From contig DLMG01000200.1 of assembly GCA_002479245.1 (NCBI GenBank), forward strand, positions 234 through 14,084: 13,851 nt of DNA. Reading direction: 5' to 3'. Of this stretch, positions 1-7,636 are shown one piece after another (the stretch's first letter is position 1; each line of letters opens with the position of its first letter). The notes under the pieces are model-generated. The model had not been told where the DNA came from, did not search any database, and worked only from the letters and a program-made list of their open reading frames with translations. This DNA is from Verrucomicrobia subdivision 3 bacterium UBA7542. Its GTDB lineage: Bacteria > Verrucomicrobiota > Verrucomicrobiia > Limisphaerales > UBA11358. The position numbers and the translations under genes were made by a program.

Positions 1-625
1 GGCGGACCTCGTCATCCCGGTGCCCGACAGCGGCGTCTGCGCGGCGCTGGGTTATTCCGAGGAATCCGGCATTCCGTTCGAGATGGCCTTCATCCGCAAT
101 CACTACGTCGGGCGCAGCTTTCTGCAGCCGTCGCAATTGATCCGTGACTTCGACGTGCGCATGAAGCTGAACCTGATCGCCCCGCTCGTGAAAAACAAGC
201 GCGTCGTGATCGTGGACGACTCCATCGTGCGCGGCACCACGTGCAAGGCGCGCGTCAAAACCCTCAAGGAAGCCGGCGCCCGGGAAGTTCACGTCACCGT
301 CAGTTGTCCGCCGCACATGAACCCGTGCGTCTATGGCATTGATTTTCCCGACCGCAGCAAGCTGATGGCGGCAAACCACAGTGTGGACGAAATCCGCAAA
401 TACCTGAACGCCGACTCGCTGCACTATCTTTCGCAGGAGGGCATGGTCAAGGCCACCGGCCGCGCCAGGGAATTATTCTGCATGGCCTGCTATGATGGCC
501 ATTATCCCGTGCCCTACGATCCCGTGCTCGACAAGCACATCATCGAACGCCGCCGCCGCCAGGCGCAGACGCTCGGCGAAGCTGTGGCGAAGGAAAACGA
601 GCAAATCAAATTGCTGCCGGTTTAG
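1..625 (+). CDS. purF: Amidophosphoribosyltransferase, 3' part (5' end outside window)
   Basis: PurF makes 5-phosphoribosylamine from PRPP and glutamine, the first committed step of purine synthesis in the cytoplasm. About 207 C-terminal residues are visible, and the frame is open to the window edge (first full codon at base 2), so the glutaminase domain and true start lie upstream. The phosphoribosyltransferase part shows VIPVPDSG, the PRPP-binding motif VVIVDDSIVRGTT (bases about 203-241) and YGIDFPDRSKLMA. The Cys in HMNPC and the two in LFCMACYDG match the C-terminal ligands of the [4Fe-4S] cluster in the Bacillus subtilis-type enzyme, so this is the iron-sulfur form. The stop is TAG at 623-625. 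The next gene starts 132 bp downstream and is unrelated, so purF seems to end its unit here. No convincing terminator hairpin was seen. Confidence 0.96.
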   Translation, partial: ADLVIPVPDSGVCAALGYSEESGIPFEMAFIRNHYVGRSFLQPSQLIRDFDVRMKLNLIAPLVKNKRVVIVDDSIVRGTTCKARVKTLKEAGAREVHVTVSCPPHMNPCVYGIDFPDRSKLMAANHSVDEIRKYLNADSLHYLSQEGMVKATGRARELFCMACYDGHYPVPYDPVLDKHIIERRRRQAQTLGEAVAKENEQIKLLPV

Positions 626-757
626 CCGCGACGCTTCTTCGCAAGACACGCCCGGCAGAGTCGCAGGCTTGTTTTTGCTGTCTTGAAAACTGGAAACTGT
701 CGGCCTTGGCAAGCGCTCTGACTTGCAAAAATATCCCGAATATGGCAATTTGGTCGC

Positions 758-3358
758 ATGCTTCCATGTCATACCCGGCTCTTTAAAATGGCGGTTCTGG
801 TTCTTTTTTCCCTCTGCACTCTGACGAAAATTTCCGCGCAAGGCACTTATCCCAAAATCGAGGCTTCGTTCACGGTAAACACACCGATTGCGGATCCGTT
901 CGATTACAGCAATGACGTGCGCGTGCTGATTATTCAGCCGGATTCGACCACGGTTTCCCTGCCCGCGTTTTTTGATGTCAACACAACCTGGCGCGTGCGC
1001 CACACCCCAACGATGGCCGGAGTCTATGGCATCAGCAACATCACGTTGAATGGTTCGCCACTTTCGTTCAGCAATTTGCAGCCGGCTTCCTGGACGGTGA
1101 CCGGCTTTCCGACCAGCCCCGGTTTCGTGCAGGTGGACCCCACCAACCCGCGCCGCTTTATCACCAGCAATGGCCGGCGGTTTTTCCCGGTGGGTCAGGA
1201 TGTCGCCTGGAGTTCACCCTCCTCCGACATTCTGAACATCTTCCCTAAAATGGGCGCGGCGCACGAAACCTGGTCGCGGGTGTGGATGACCCATTTCTAC
1301 GACAACGGCACGACCCTTGGCCTGAATCTGGACTGGCCCTTGGTCAATAATACCTTTGGCCAGTTGAGCCTGACCAACGCGCAACACTGGGACGCGATTG
1401 TCGCCGCCGCCGATCAAGCCGGCCTCCATTTCCAGATGACCTTGCAGCATCACGGACAGTATTCGAGCATTCCCATAAGCGACACCGACCCGAACTGGGA
1501 ACAAAATCCTTACAACACAGCCAATGGCGGATTTCTTTCCAGCTCAACAAATTTTTTTACTGATCCGACGGCCCAGGAATTGACCAAACGCAAACTTCGT
1601 TACATTGTCGCGCGCTGGGGCTACTCCCCATCCATCATGGCTTGGGAACTTTTCAATGAAGTGCAATTTACCGATGCCGGGTCCCTCAACCAGTGGGGCA
1701 TTATCGAGGCATGGCACAATGAAATGGCCACGTTCCTCCGTTCCCAGGATGCTTATCATCACCTGATCACCTCCAGTTCTGTGCTCAACGAGCCGATTTG
1801 GGACCAGACCGACTATTACCAGCACCACGATTATCCGTCGGACCTGATAGCGGGAATTCAAGATGCCCAGGATATCAGCGCATCCCAGCCGGTCGGGCCT
1901 GATTTCAGCGGCGAGTGTGGCATTGACACGACGCCGCACGTGGGAATCAGTCCTCCGATATGGGCCGGCATCATGGCTGCGCAGTCCGGTGATGCCATGC
2001 CGTGGTACTGGGACACCATTGATCCGAACAATGACTATTTTCTGATTCAAGCCGCAGCCGATTTTGTCACGGTGTCTGGTCTGGCAGATGAGAACGCTCT
2101 GACCAAATCCACTCCGCTGGTGACGGGCGGCGCGACCGGTCCGTTGATATTTGGGCTCAGCGGCGGCTGGGCCACAGCTTCGCAAGACACCTTCACGGTT
2201 GGAGACGCCGCGCCCGACGGCATTGGAACCGCGCCGAGTTATCTGCAAGGCTATTATCACCTGTCCATGACGCCCAACGGCTACACGTTCCTCGTGGACT
2301 ATCCTCAGAACGGAACGTTCTCCGTTCAGGTGCTTCAGATTGCCGCATCTGGCGCCGGCCTTGAAATTTTTCTCGATGGCAATTTACAGACCAATATTTC
2401 ATTTCCCGCTCCGGGCAGCGATACTTCCACGAATTTTACCGCCTCCGTTTCGGTTTCCGCCGGTTCCCACAGCATCAACATTTACAATCCCGGCTTGGAC
2501 TGGATTCTGCTTGGCAATATCACACTCAATCCTTATGTGCCTGCGCTCGGTGCCTATGCGGTTGGCACCAACAACTGGCAGGCGCTCTGGTTGTGGAACC
2601 GCACCAATGTCTTCGCGGCCACGCCGGGCCCGAGCGTCAGCGGTACCGTGGCTGTCGCGGGCTTGAATCCGGGCACTTATTCCGGCACCTGGTGGGACAC
2701 CTTCGGGGCTGGTGCCATCAGCAATTTCACCTTTACCGTCGCCAGCAGCAGTGTGCCGGCAACGCTCACTACTCCTCCAATTTTGCGTTCCATGGCGCTT
2801 TACGTTGGCCTTCCGGCGCAGGCGGGAATCGTTGCTGCCGATCTGACCCAGACTGTGGCCACCAACTCGTCGCCTTTCAACCTGCCGTTGGTGATAACCA
2901 ACAGCGGCGGTCTGCCCCTGGCCTATTCTCTTTCTTCCACCAGTGCGATTCCGGCGTGGTTGAGCTATTCTACCACCAATGGGTATGTGTCGAAGTCCGG
3001 CGCAGTAACAGTGTATCTGGCTTTCAACCCGACAGGTCTTGCGACAGGCACTTACAGGTTCACGCTCTTTGTCAACACCAGCGATCCGCTCCTCTCTGTT
3101 ACCGCGCTGTCCATTTCAGTCACCATTTCGGGCACTCCGGCTGCGCCACAACTGCAGGTTCTGTCCAGGTCCATCAACCAGTTTGTTTTCCAAATTCGAG
3201 GTGACATGGGGTTCCCTTACGTGGTTCAGACTTCCACGAATCTCATGTCGTGGGTTTCGGTTTCAACCAACACGCTCCCGGGCGGCACCTTGAACATCAC
3301 CAACCCGATCACGCCGGCTACATCTCGGCAATTCTGGCGCACCCTCTGGCGGCCGTGA
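758..3358 (+). CDS. Secreted glycoside hydrolase (GH5-like barrel with N-terminal DUF5060-type domain), 866 aa
   Basis: This is probably an extracellular or periplasmic polysaccharide-cleaving enzyme; the substrate cannot be read from sequence. Residues 1-27 form a signal peptide: n-region MLPCHTRLFK with Arg and Lys, hydrophobic core MAVLVLFSLCTLT, likely cleavage after ISA. The basic n-region is why ATG 758 is preferred to ATG 788. Residues ~30-115 resemble the DUF5060 beta-sandwich that precedes some GH barrels. Residues ~120-440 look like a (beta/alpha)8 barrel with WELFNE (candidate acid/base E301), FSGECG (candidate nucleophile E386) and MPWYWDT. Residues ~450-790 are Ser/Thr/Asn-rich and probably made of beta-sandwich modules. 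The last ~70 residues (FPYVVQTSTNLMSWVSV ... FWRTLW) match a C-terminal tail frequent in Verrucomicrobiota secreted proteins. The gene stands alone, 132 bp after purF and 119 bp before deoC. The exact GH family is uncertain; the hydrolase fold is fairly secure. Confidence 0.8.
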   Translation: MLPCHTRLFKMAVLVLFSLCTLTKISAQGTYPKIEASFTVNTPIADPFDYSNDVRVLIIQPDSTTVSLPAFFDVNTTWRVRHTPTMAGVYGISNITLNGSPLSFSNLQPASWTVTGFPTSPGFVQVDPTNPRRFITSNGRRFFPVGQDVAWSSPSSDILNIFPKMGAAHETWSRVWMTHFYDNGTTLGLNLDWPLVNNTFGQLSLTNAQHWDAIVAAADQAGLHFQMTLQHHGQYSSIPISDTDPNWEQNPYNTANGGFLSSSTNFFTDPTAQELTKRKLRYIVARWGYSPSIMAWELFNEVQFTDAGSLNQWGIIEAWHNEMATFLRSQDAYHHLITSSSVLNEPIWDQTDYYQHHDYPSDLIAGIQDAQDISASQPVGPDFSGECGIDTTPHVGISPPIWAGIMAAQSGDAMPWYWDTIDPNNDYFLIQAAADFVTVSGLADENALTKSTPLVTGGATGPLIFGLSGGWATASQDTFTVGDAAPDGIGTAPSYLQGYYHLSMTPNGYTFLVDYPQNGTFSVQVLQIAASGAGLEIFLDGNLQTNISFPAPGSDTSTNFTASVSVSAGSHSINIYNPGLDWILLGNITLNPYVPALGAYAVGTNNWQALWLWNRTNVFAATPGPSVSGTVAVAGLNPGTYSGTWWDTFGAGAISNFTFTVASSSVPATLTTPPILRSMALYVGLPAQAGIVAADLTQTVATNSSPFNLPLVITNSGGLPLAYSLSSTSAIPAWLSYSTTNGYVSKSGAVTVYLAFNPTGLATGTYRFTLFVNTSDPLLSVTALSISVTISGTPAAPQLQVLSRSINQFVFQIRGDMGFPYVVQTSTNLMSWVSVSTNTLPGGTLNITNPITPATSRQFWRTLWRP

Positions 3359-3477
3359 TTGCCAGAAGATGTTTTTGTTTGTTGGGCGCGGGCGGCGGGT
3401 TTAAGGGGCATTTTCGCGTGCGCGGCCACTCGAAACTGCATTGACGCCGTGTCTTTCCGCCTTCAGATTTAAGCCGT

Positions 3478-4455
3478 ATGAAAACCACGGCGCTGTTGAA
3501 ACCAAGCTGGCCCGCCCCGGCACTCCGTACTTCGCATTTTCATCCCGTCGCAGCAACCCATAGACGCATCACACCTCAAACCTCGATTGACCAGGTCATG
3601 GTCGAGGAACGTGCGGGCTCTTTCACCAAACGCAGCATCAAGACCAGTGCCAAGCTCGCCGGCCTGAAAATGGTCGTCTCCATGGTGGATTTGACGACCC
3701 TCGAAGGCAAAGACACCCCCGGCAAGGTTGCCTACCTCTGCCGCAAAGCGCTACAGCCCGCCGAGCCGAAATACGGCGTGCCGAGTTGTGCTGCGGTTTG
3801 CATTTATCCGAACATGGTGAAATTCGCGCGAAAATTCCTCGGTGAACAATCGCCCGTGCAGGTTGCGTCCGTTGCCACCGCCTTTCCCAGCGGCCAGTAT
3901 CCCTTGCGCACCCGGCTTGATGAAGTGCGTCGCGCCGTCGCCGATGGCGCGGACGAAATTGACATGGTCATCAACCGTTGCGCGTTTCTTTCCGGCGATT
4001 ACGCGCAGATGTTCGACGAAATCGCCGCGACCAAGGAAGCCTGCGGTCCGGCACGCTTGAAGGTGATTCTCGAAACCGGCGAGCTCGTCACCTACGACAA
4101 TGTCCGTCTCGCCAGTGAAATCGCCATGCAAGCCGGTGCGAATTTCATCAAGACCAGCACCGGCAAGGTCTCGCCCGCCGCCACCCTGCCCGTCACGCTC
4201 GTGATGCTGGAGGCCATTCGTGATTTCTTTTTCGCCACCGGCATCCGCATTGGCATGAAACCCGCCGGCGGCATCCGCAACGCCAAACAGGCGCTTGCCT
4301 ACCTCGTGATGGTCAAGGAAACCCTGGGCGACGACTGGCTGACGCCCGACCTGTTCCGCTTCGGCGCGAGCACGCTCGTCAACGACGTGCTCATGCAAAT
4401 CGCCAAAACCGTGGACGGAAATTATCAAGGGGCGGATTACTTCTCGCTGCCGTGA
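3478..4455 (+). CDS. deoC: Deoxyribose-phosphate aldolase, long eukaryote-like type, 325 aa
   Basis: This aldolase reversibly cleaves 2-deoxy-D-ribose 5-phosphate into acetaldehyde and glyceraldehyde 3-phosphate in deoxynucleoside catabolism. At 325 aa it is close in length and motifs to animal DERA (about 318 aa) and longer than usual bacterial DeoC. Visible landmarks are MVDLTTLEGKDT, AAVCIYP, VASVATAFPSGQ, EIDMVINR (D162), FIKTSTGK (Schiff-base Lys K225) and GMKPAGGIR (K261), then LFRFGASTL near the C-terminus. All catalytic residues expected for the family are present. The first ~55 residues are poorly conserved in appearance, so the start at ATG 3478 is less certain; no strong Shine-Dalgarno is seen. 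The TGA stop overlaps the GTG start of the PIN gene in GTGA (4452-4455). The last 31 codons are repeated downstream at 5105-5198, where the same GTGA junction leads into the aldehyde dehydrogenase. Confidence 0.93.
   Translation: MKTTALLKPSWPAPALRTSHFHPVAATHRRITPQTSIDQVMVEERAGSFTKRSIKTSAKLAGLKMVVSMVDLTTLEGKDTPGKVAYLCRKALQPAEPKYGVPSCAAVCIYPNMVKFARKFLGEQSPVQVASVATAFPSGQYPLRTRLDEVRRAVADGADEIDMVINRCAFLSGDYAQMFDEIAATKEACGPARLKVILETGELVTYDNVRLASEIAMQAGANFIKTSTGKVSPAATLPVTLVMLEAIRDFFFATGIRIGMKPAGGIRNAKQALAYLVMVKETLGDDWLTPDLFRFGASTLVNDVLMQIAKTVDGNYQGADYFSLP
4362..4455 (+). repeat. Direct repeat copy 1: 3' end of deoC
   Basis: This 94-bp stretch is the last 31 codons of deoC with its stop. It aligns without gaps to 5105-5198 (offset 743). 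The first 63 bases (4362-4424 versus 5105-5167) are identical. The remainder differs at 10 positions, and those changes are synonymous in every affected codon but one (Ala to Pro). The switch from perfect identity to scattered synonymous change is abrupt. Together with copy 2 it brackets the PIN toxin-antitoxin cassette exactly. Confidence 0.95.
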
Positions 4456-4889
4456 AAATTTATTTGGACAACTCGGTGTTGAACCGTCCTTACGATGATC
4501 AACGGCAACCGCGTATCTGGCTGGAAACACTTTGCTTCGTGTTGATTCTTCAAATGGTGGAACACGGCGAGGCGGAGATGGTTCGATCCACTTTTCACAT
4601 TTTGGAAAACAATGAAAGCCGCGCGTTGGAACGACGGGAATGGGTGGGGGCTTGCCTGAATTTGGCGCGTCACTCCGTGCGCACTACAAGTGAAATGGAG
4701 CAACGGGCAAACGCACTCTCGAAAGCCGGCCTGAAACCTCTCGATGCCGCGCATCTCGCCGCCGCCGAAAGTGTCGCGGCAGATTTTTTCATCACTTGCG
4801 ACGACCAATTGATCCGCAAGTATCGCGGTTCGATGCGGGCGTTGACACCGCCGGAATTGATTCTAATCTTAACCAAGGAACAACCATGA
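4452..4889 (+). CDS. PIN-domain ribonuclease toxin (VapC-like), 145 aa
   Basis: This is a predicted Mg-dependent RNase of the PIN superfamily, likely the toxin of a type II pair. The protein opens with MKIYLDNSVLNRPYDD, typical of this PIN subfamily, with first acidic residue D6. Further candidate metal ligands are E52 in ILENNE, D98 in KPLDAAHLAAAE and D117/D118 in FITCDDQL. The length of 145 aa is normal for a single PIN domain. The GTG start at 4452 overlaps the deoC stop (GTGA), and it is chosen because the conserved N-terminus begins there. The stop TGA overlaps the next gene's ATG (ATGA, 4886-4889), so the toxin precedes its presumed antitoxin and both are probably translationally coupled to deoC. 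The whole pair lies between two copies of the deoC 3' end, which marks it as an insertion. Confidence 0.87.
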   Translation: MKIYLDNSVLNRPYDDQRQPRIWLETLCFVLILQMVEHGEAEMVRSTFHILENNESRALERREWVGACLNLARHSVRTTSEMEQRANALSKAGLKPLDAAHLAAAESVAADFFITCDDQLIRKYRGSMRALTPPELILILTKEQP

Positions 4890-5104
4890 GCATCGTCGTC
4901 GAAAATGATCAAGAAACCGTGCTGGAAGCGGCGGCCATTTTGCTGAAGCGCATGCCCGCGTCCAAAGTGGCGCGGTTGCTTTCCCTCTGGCAGGTTGGCC
5001 GTGGCGATTACACAACCGAACGGCGAAAACTCTTTGCCGGTGAAACCGTTGAAAGTTTGTTTACAAAGGCACGCGCCCTCGAAAAGCGCAGCCGCAAACG
5101 CTGA
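4886..5104 (+). CDS. Small protein, probable antitoxin of the PIN toxin, 72 aa
   Basis: The start ATG at 4886 overlaps the PIN gene stop by four bases. The protein begins MSIVVENDQETVLEAA and is predicted mostly helical, with a strongly basic C-terminus (KARALEKRSRKR). No known DNA-binding motif is certain. The antitoxin role is inferred from size, four-base overlap and position directly after a PIN toxin. Longer in-frame starts upstream exist inside the PIN gene, but the ATGA junction makes 4886 far more likely. Its TGA (5102-5104) is followed at the very next base by the duplicated deoC end, so the cassette boundary coincides with this gene's stop codon. Confidence 0.75.
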   Translation: MSIVVENDQETVLEAAAILLKRMPASKVARLLSLWQVGRGDYTTERRKLFAGETVESLFTKARALEKRSRKR

Positions 5105-5198
5105 CGGCGCGAGCACGCTCGTCAACGACGTGCTCATGCAAATCGCCAAAACCGTGGACGGAAATTACCAGGGCCCTGACTACTTTTCTTTACCGTGA
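5105..5198 (+). pseudogene. Direct repeat copy 2: promoterless remnant of the deoC 3' end
   Basis: The 94 bases encode GASTLVNDVLMQIAKTVDG, then NYQGPDYFSLP and a TGA stop, matching the deoC C-terminus with a single Ala-to-Pro change. No start codon or ribosome binding site belongs to this fragment, and it is not in frame with the antitoxin before it. Its TGA overlaps the GTG start of the aldehyde dehydrogenase (GTGA, 5195-5198), exactly as intact deoC overlaps the PIN gene. This suggests the fragment is the original deoC terminus that once joined deoC directly to the dehydrogenase gene, before the cassette was inserted. Confidence 0.92.
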
Positions 5199-6739
5199 AA
5201 ACCAAATCCAACGCTCTCAAAATAGCCGGGCGCACGTCGCCGGCCAGACCACAAAACGGCCATCCGGTCGTTCCGCTGCGCGAACGCCGGTTGAATTTCG
5301 GCACTAAATGGGACTACGCGCCCGCACCGGAAGAGTCCAAGAATTACGTCATCGCCCCGCGACACGAATTGTTCATCAATGGCAAATTTGTTAAGCCGCA
5401 TTCAGGCAAGCACTTCGATTCGATCAACCCCGCCACCGAGGACCCGCTCACCGAAATCGCCCTCGGCGACGAGGTGGACGTGGACCGGGCGGTCAAGTCT
5501 GCACGACGGGCCTACGAAAAGGTCTGGAGCAAAATGCCGGGCCGCGAACGGGGCAAATATCTTTACCGCATCGCGCGCATCATCCAAGAGAAATCACGCG
5601 AACTGGCCGTGCTTGAGAGCCTGGATGGCGGCAAACCCATCAAGGAAACGCGTGACGTGGACTTGCCGCTCGTGGCCGCGCATTTCTTTTATCACGCCGG
5701 CTGGGCGGACAAATTGAAGTATGCGTTCCCGGGAAAAACGCCGCAGCCGCTCGGCGTCGCGGGGCAGATCATCCCGTGGAATTTTCCGCTGCTCATGGCC
5801 GCGTGGAAAATCGCGCCGGCCATCGCCTGCGGCAACACCGTGGTCATCAAGCCGTCCAAAACCACCAGCATCACGCTGCTGCGGCTGGCGCAGATTTTCC
5901 AGGAGGCGGAATTGCCCGAAGGCGTCGTCAACGTCGTTACTGGCGTGGGGGAAACCGGCACGGCCATCGTCAAGCACCCCGACGTGAACAAAATCGCGTT
6001 CACCGGCTCAACGGAAGTCGGCAAGCAGCTCGCCCAGATGGTCGTCGGCACGGGCAAGCGGATTACGCTCGAACTCGGCGGCAAGGCGGCGAACATTATT
6101 TTTGAGGACGCGCCGATTGACCAGGCCATCGAAGGCATCATCGCGGGGATTTATTTCAACATGGGCCACGTCTGCTGCGCCGGCTCGCGCCTGCTCGTGC
6201 AGGAAAGCGTTTTCCCGACGGTCGTCCGCAAACTGCGCGACCGCATCCAGACCCTGCGCCTCGGCAATCCGCTCGACAAGAACACCGACATCGGCGCGAT
6301 CAACAACAAACCGCAACTGGAAAAAATCCGTGAGCTGGTCCAAAGCGGCGTGGACGAAGGGGCGCAGTTGGTGCAAACGCGCTGCACGCTGCCCGAACGC
6401 GGCTACTGGTATCCACCAACCTTCCTTACCGGCGTGACGGCGTCCCATCGCGTAGCACAGGAGGAAATCTTCGGGCCGGTGCTCGCCGTGATGACGTTCC
6501 GCACCCCGGAGGAAGCCGTCGAACGCGCGAACAACACGCCCTACGGCCTGAGCGCCGGTGTGTGGACGGACAAGGGCAGCAAGATTTTCAAGATCGTCAA
6601 CCAGCTCCGCGCCGGCGTTGTCTGGGCCAACACCTTCAACAAGTTCGACCCGACGAGTCCGTTCGGCGGCTACAAGGAAAGCGGCTTCGGCCGCGAAGGC
6701 GGATTGCAGGGTCTGGCGGCCTATTGCCGGTTGGATTGA
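5195..6739 (+). CDS. Aldehyde dehydrogenase, NAD(P)-dependent, 514 aa (catalytically complete)
   Basis: This enzyme oxidises an aldehyde to the acid. Beside two deoxyribose-phosphate aldolases the obvious substrate is acetaldehyde (inference). A basic ~50-residue N-terminal extension precedes the core at HELFINGKF. Catalytic landmarks are PWNFPLL (N196), FTGSTEVG, LELGGKAAN (E293), GHVCCAGSR (C327 nucleophile) and EEIFGPVL (E424), then PFGGYKESGFGREGG near the C-terminus. All key residues are present. The sequence resembles the catalytic half of ALDH16-type proteins and the dehydrogenases found next to deoC in actinobacteria. The GTG start is placed at the GTGA overlap with the deoC remnant; no Shine-Dalgarno is evident, so translation probably depended on coupling to deoC. 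The next gene, an ALDH-like partner, starts 21 bp after the stop. Confidence 0.94.
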   Translation: MKTKSNALKIAGRTSPARPQNGHPVVPLRERRLNFGTKWDYAPAPEESKNYVIAPRHELFINGKFVKPHSGKHFDSINPATEDPLTEIALGDEVDVDRAVKSARRAYEKVWSKMPGRERGKYLYRIARIIQEKSRELAVLESLDGGKPIKETRDVDLPLVAAHFFYHAGWADKLKYAFPGKTPQPLGVAGQIIPWNFPLLMAAWKIAPAIACGNTVVIKPSKTTSITLLRLAQIFQEAELPEGVVNVVTGVGETGTAIVKHPDVNKIAFTGSTEVGKQLAQMVVGTGKRITLELGGKAANIIFEDAPIDQAIEGIIAGIYFNMGHVCCAGSRLLVQESVFPTVVRKLRDRIQTLRLGNPLDKNTDIGAINNKPQLEKIRELVQSGVDEGAQLVQTRCTLPERGYWYPPTFLTGVTASHRVAQEEIFGPVLAVMTFRTPEEAVERANNTPYGLSAGVWTDKGSKIFKIVNQLRAGVVWANTFNKFDPTSPFGGYKESGFGREGGLQGLAAYCRLD

Positions 6740-6760
6740 AAACCTTTTACACCACGAACC

Positions 6761-7633
6761 ATGAGCACACGACTCGACGTCAAAAAAACCTACAAGCTCT
6801 TCATCGGCGGAAAATTTCCGCGCAGCGAGAGCGGGCGTTATCTCCCCGCGAAATCGCCGGCCGGCGGACACCTCGATAATTTTGCCCACGCCTCACGCAA
6901 GGATTTCCGCGACGCCGTGGTTGCCGCGCGGGCGGCGGTGAATGGCTGGAGCAAGGCTACGGCCTACAATCGCGGACAGATTCTTTACCGCGCCGCCGAG
7001 ATGCTGCAAAACCGCGCGGGCGAACTGGTCAACGAAGTCGCGCGCTCGACGGGCGCCGGCGCCGCCGGGGCGAAACGTGAAGTAACGCTGGCCATTGACC
7101 GGCTGGTGTATTTCGCAGGCTGGACGGACAAGTATCAGCAGATCTTCGGCAGTGTGAATCCCGTGGCGACGTCGCACTTCGACTTCACGACACCGGAGCC
7201 GACCGGCGTGGTCGTCGTGCTCGCGCCGGACGAGCCATCGCTGCTGGCGTTGGTGTCACTCGTCGCACCGGTGATTTTGAGCGGCAACGCGGCGATTGTG
7301 ATCGCCTCGGAAAAATTCCCGCTGCCGGCCGCAACGTTTGCCGAAATTCTGGCCACGAGTGATCTGCCCGGCGGCGTGGTGAACATTTTGACCGGCAAAC
7401 GCGCCGAGTTCATTTCGCACATCGCCGGCCACCTGGACGTCAACGCCATTGTGGACGGGGCGGGTAATGCGGAGTTGAGCGCAAAGTTGCAGGCGGGCAC
7501 AGCCATCAATCTCAAGCGTTACGCCAGTCGTTCATTGACAACCGCCGACTGGTTCGCCACGAAGGCTGAAAACCCGTATTGGATCCTCGATACGGTCGAG
7601 TTCAAGACCGCGTGGCATCCCATTGGCGTTTGA
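6761..7633 (+). CDS. Truncated, Cys-less aldehyde dehydrogenase-like protein, 290 aa
   Basis: This is an ALDH-fold protein that lacks the catalytic domain. It follows the N-terminal ALDH pattern: KLFIGGKFPRSESGRY, FRDAVVAARAAVNGWS, YFAGWTDKYQQIFG, SGNAAIVIASEKFPLPAATFAEIL and LPGGVVNILTG. At the position of PWNFP it has APDEPSL, at the FTGSTEVG position IVDGAG, and no ELGG glutamate or GQxCxA cysteine exists; the protein stops soon after. It is unlikely to be an active dehydrogenase. It starts 21 bp after the active ALDH and ends 3 bp before the second deoC, so it is co-transcribed. In ALDH16 proteins a catalytic ALDH domain is followed by a second domain lacking the Cys; 514 plus 290 aa fits that size. 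I infer a split ALDH16-like partner with a structural or channelling role. The frame is clean, so it is not an obvious pseudogene. Confidence 0.85.
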   Translation: MSTRLDVKKTYKLFIGGKFPRSESGRYLPAKSPAGGHLDNFAHASRKDFRDAVVAARAAVNGWSKATAYNRGQILYRAAEMLQNRAGELVNEVARSTGAGAAGAKREVTLAIDRLVYFAGWTDKYQQIFGSVNPVATSHFDFTTPEPTGVVVVLAPDEPSLLALVSLVAPVILSGNAAIVIASEKFPLPAATFAEILATSDLPGGVVNILTGKRAEFISHIAGHLDVNAIVDGAGNAELSAKLQAGTAINLKRYASRSLTTADWFATKAENPYWILDTVEFKTAWHPIGV

Positions 7634-7636
7634 CAG

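Noticed and set aside
3441..3470. TTGACG with a CAGATT/AGATTT box 17-18 bases downstream as a sigma-70 promoter for deoC
   Set aside because: The -10 box matches the consensus poorly, and it would put the transcript start at the very first codon; support is too weak to annotate.
3751..4530. Long minus-strand open frame opposite deoC
   Set aside because: Shadow of deoC and the PIN gene; low-complexity Gly/His/Asp-rich translation typical of antisense GC-rich DNA.
4796..5104. Longer version of the antitoxin starting inside the PIN gene
   Set aside because: The ATGA overlap at 4886-4889 gives a standard toxin-antitoxin junction; the longer form would overlap the PIN active-site region by 90 bp.
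6008..6889. Long minus-strand open frame opposite the aldehyde dehydrogenase
   Set aside because: High-GC antisense frame over a gene with clear catalytic motifs; no recognisable features of its own.
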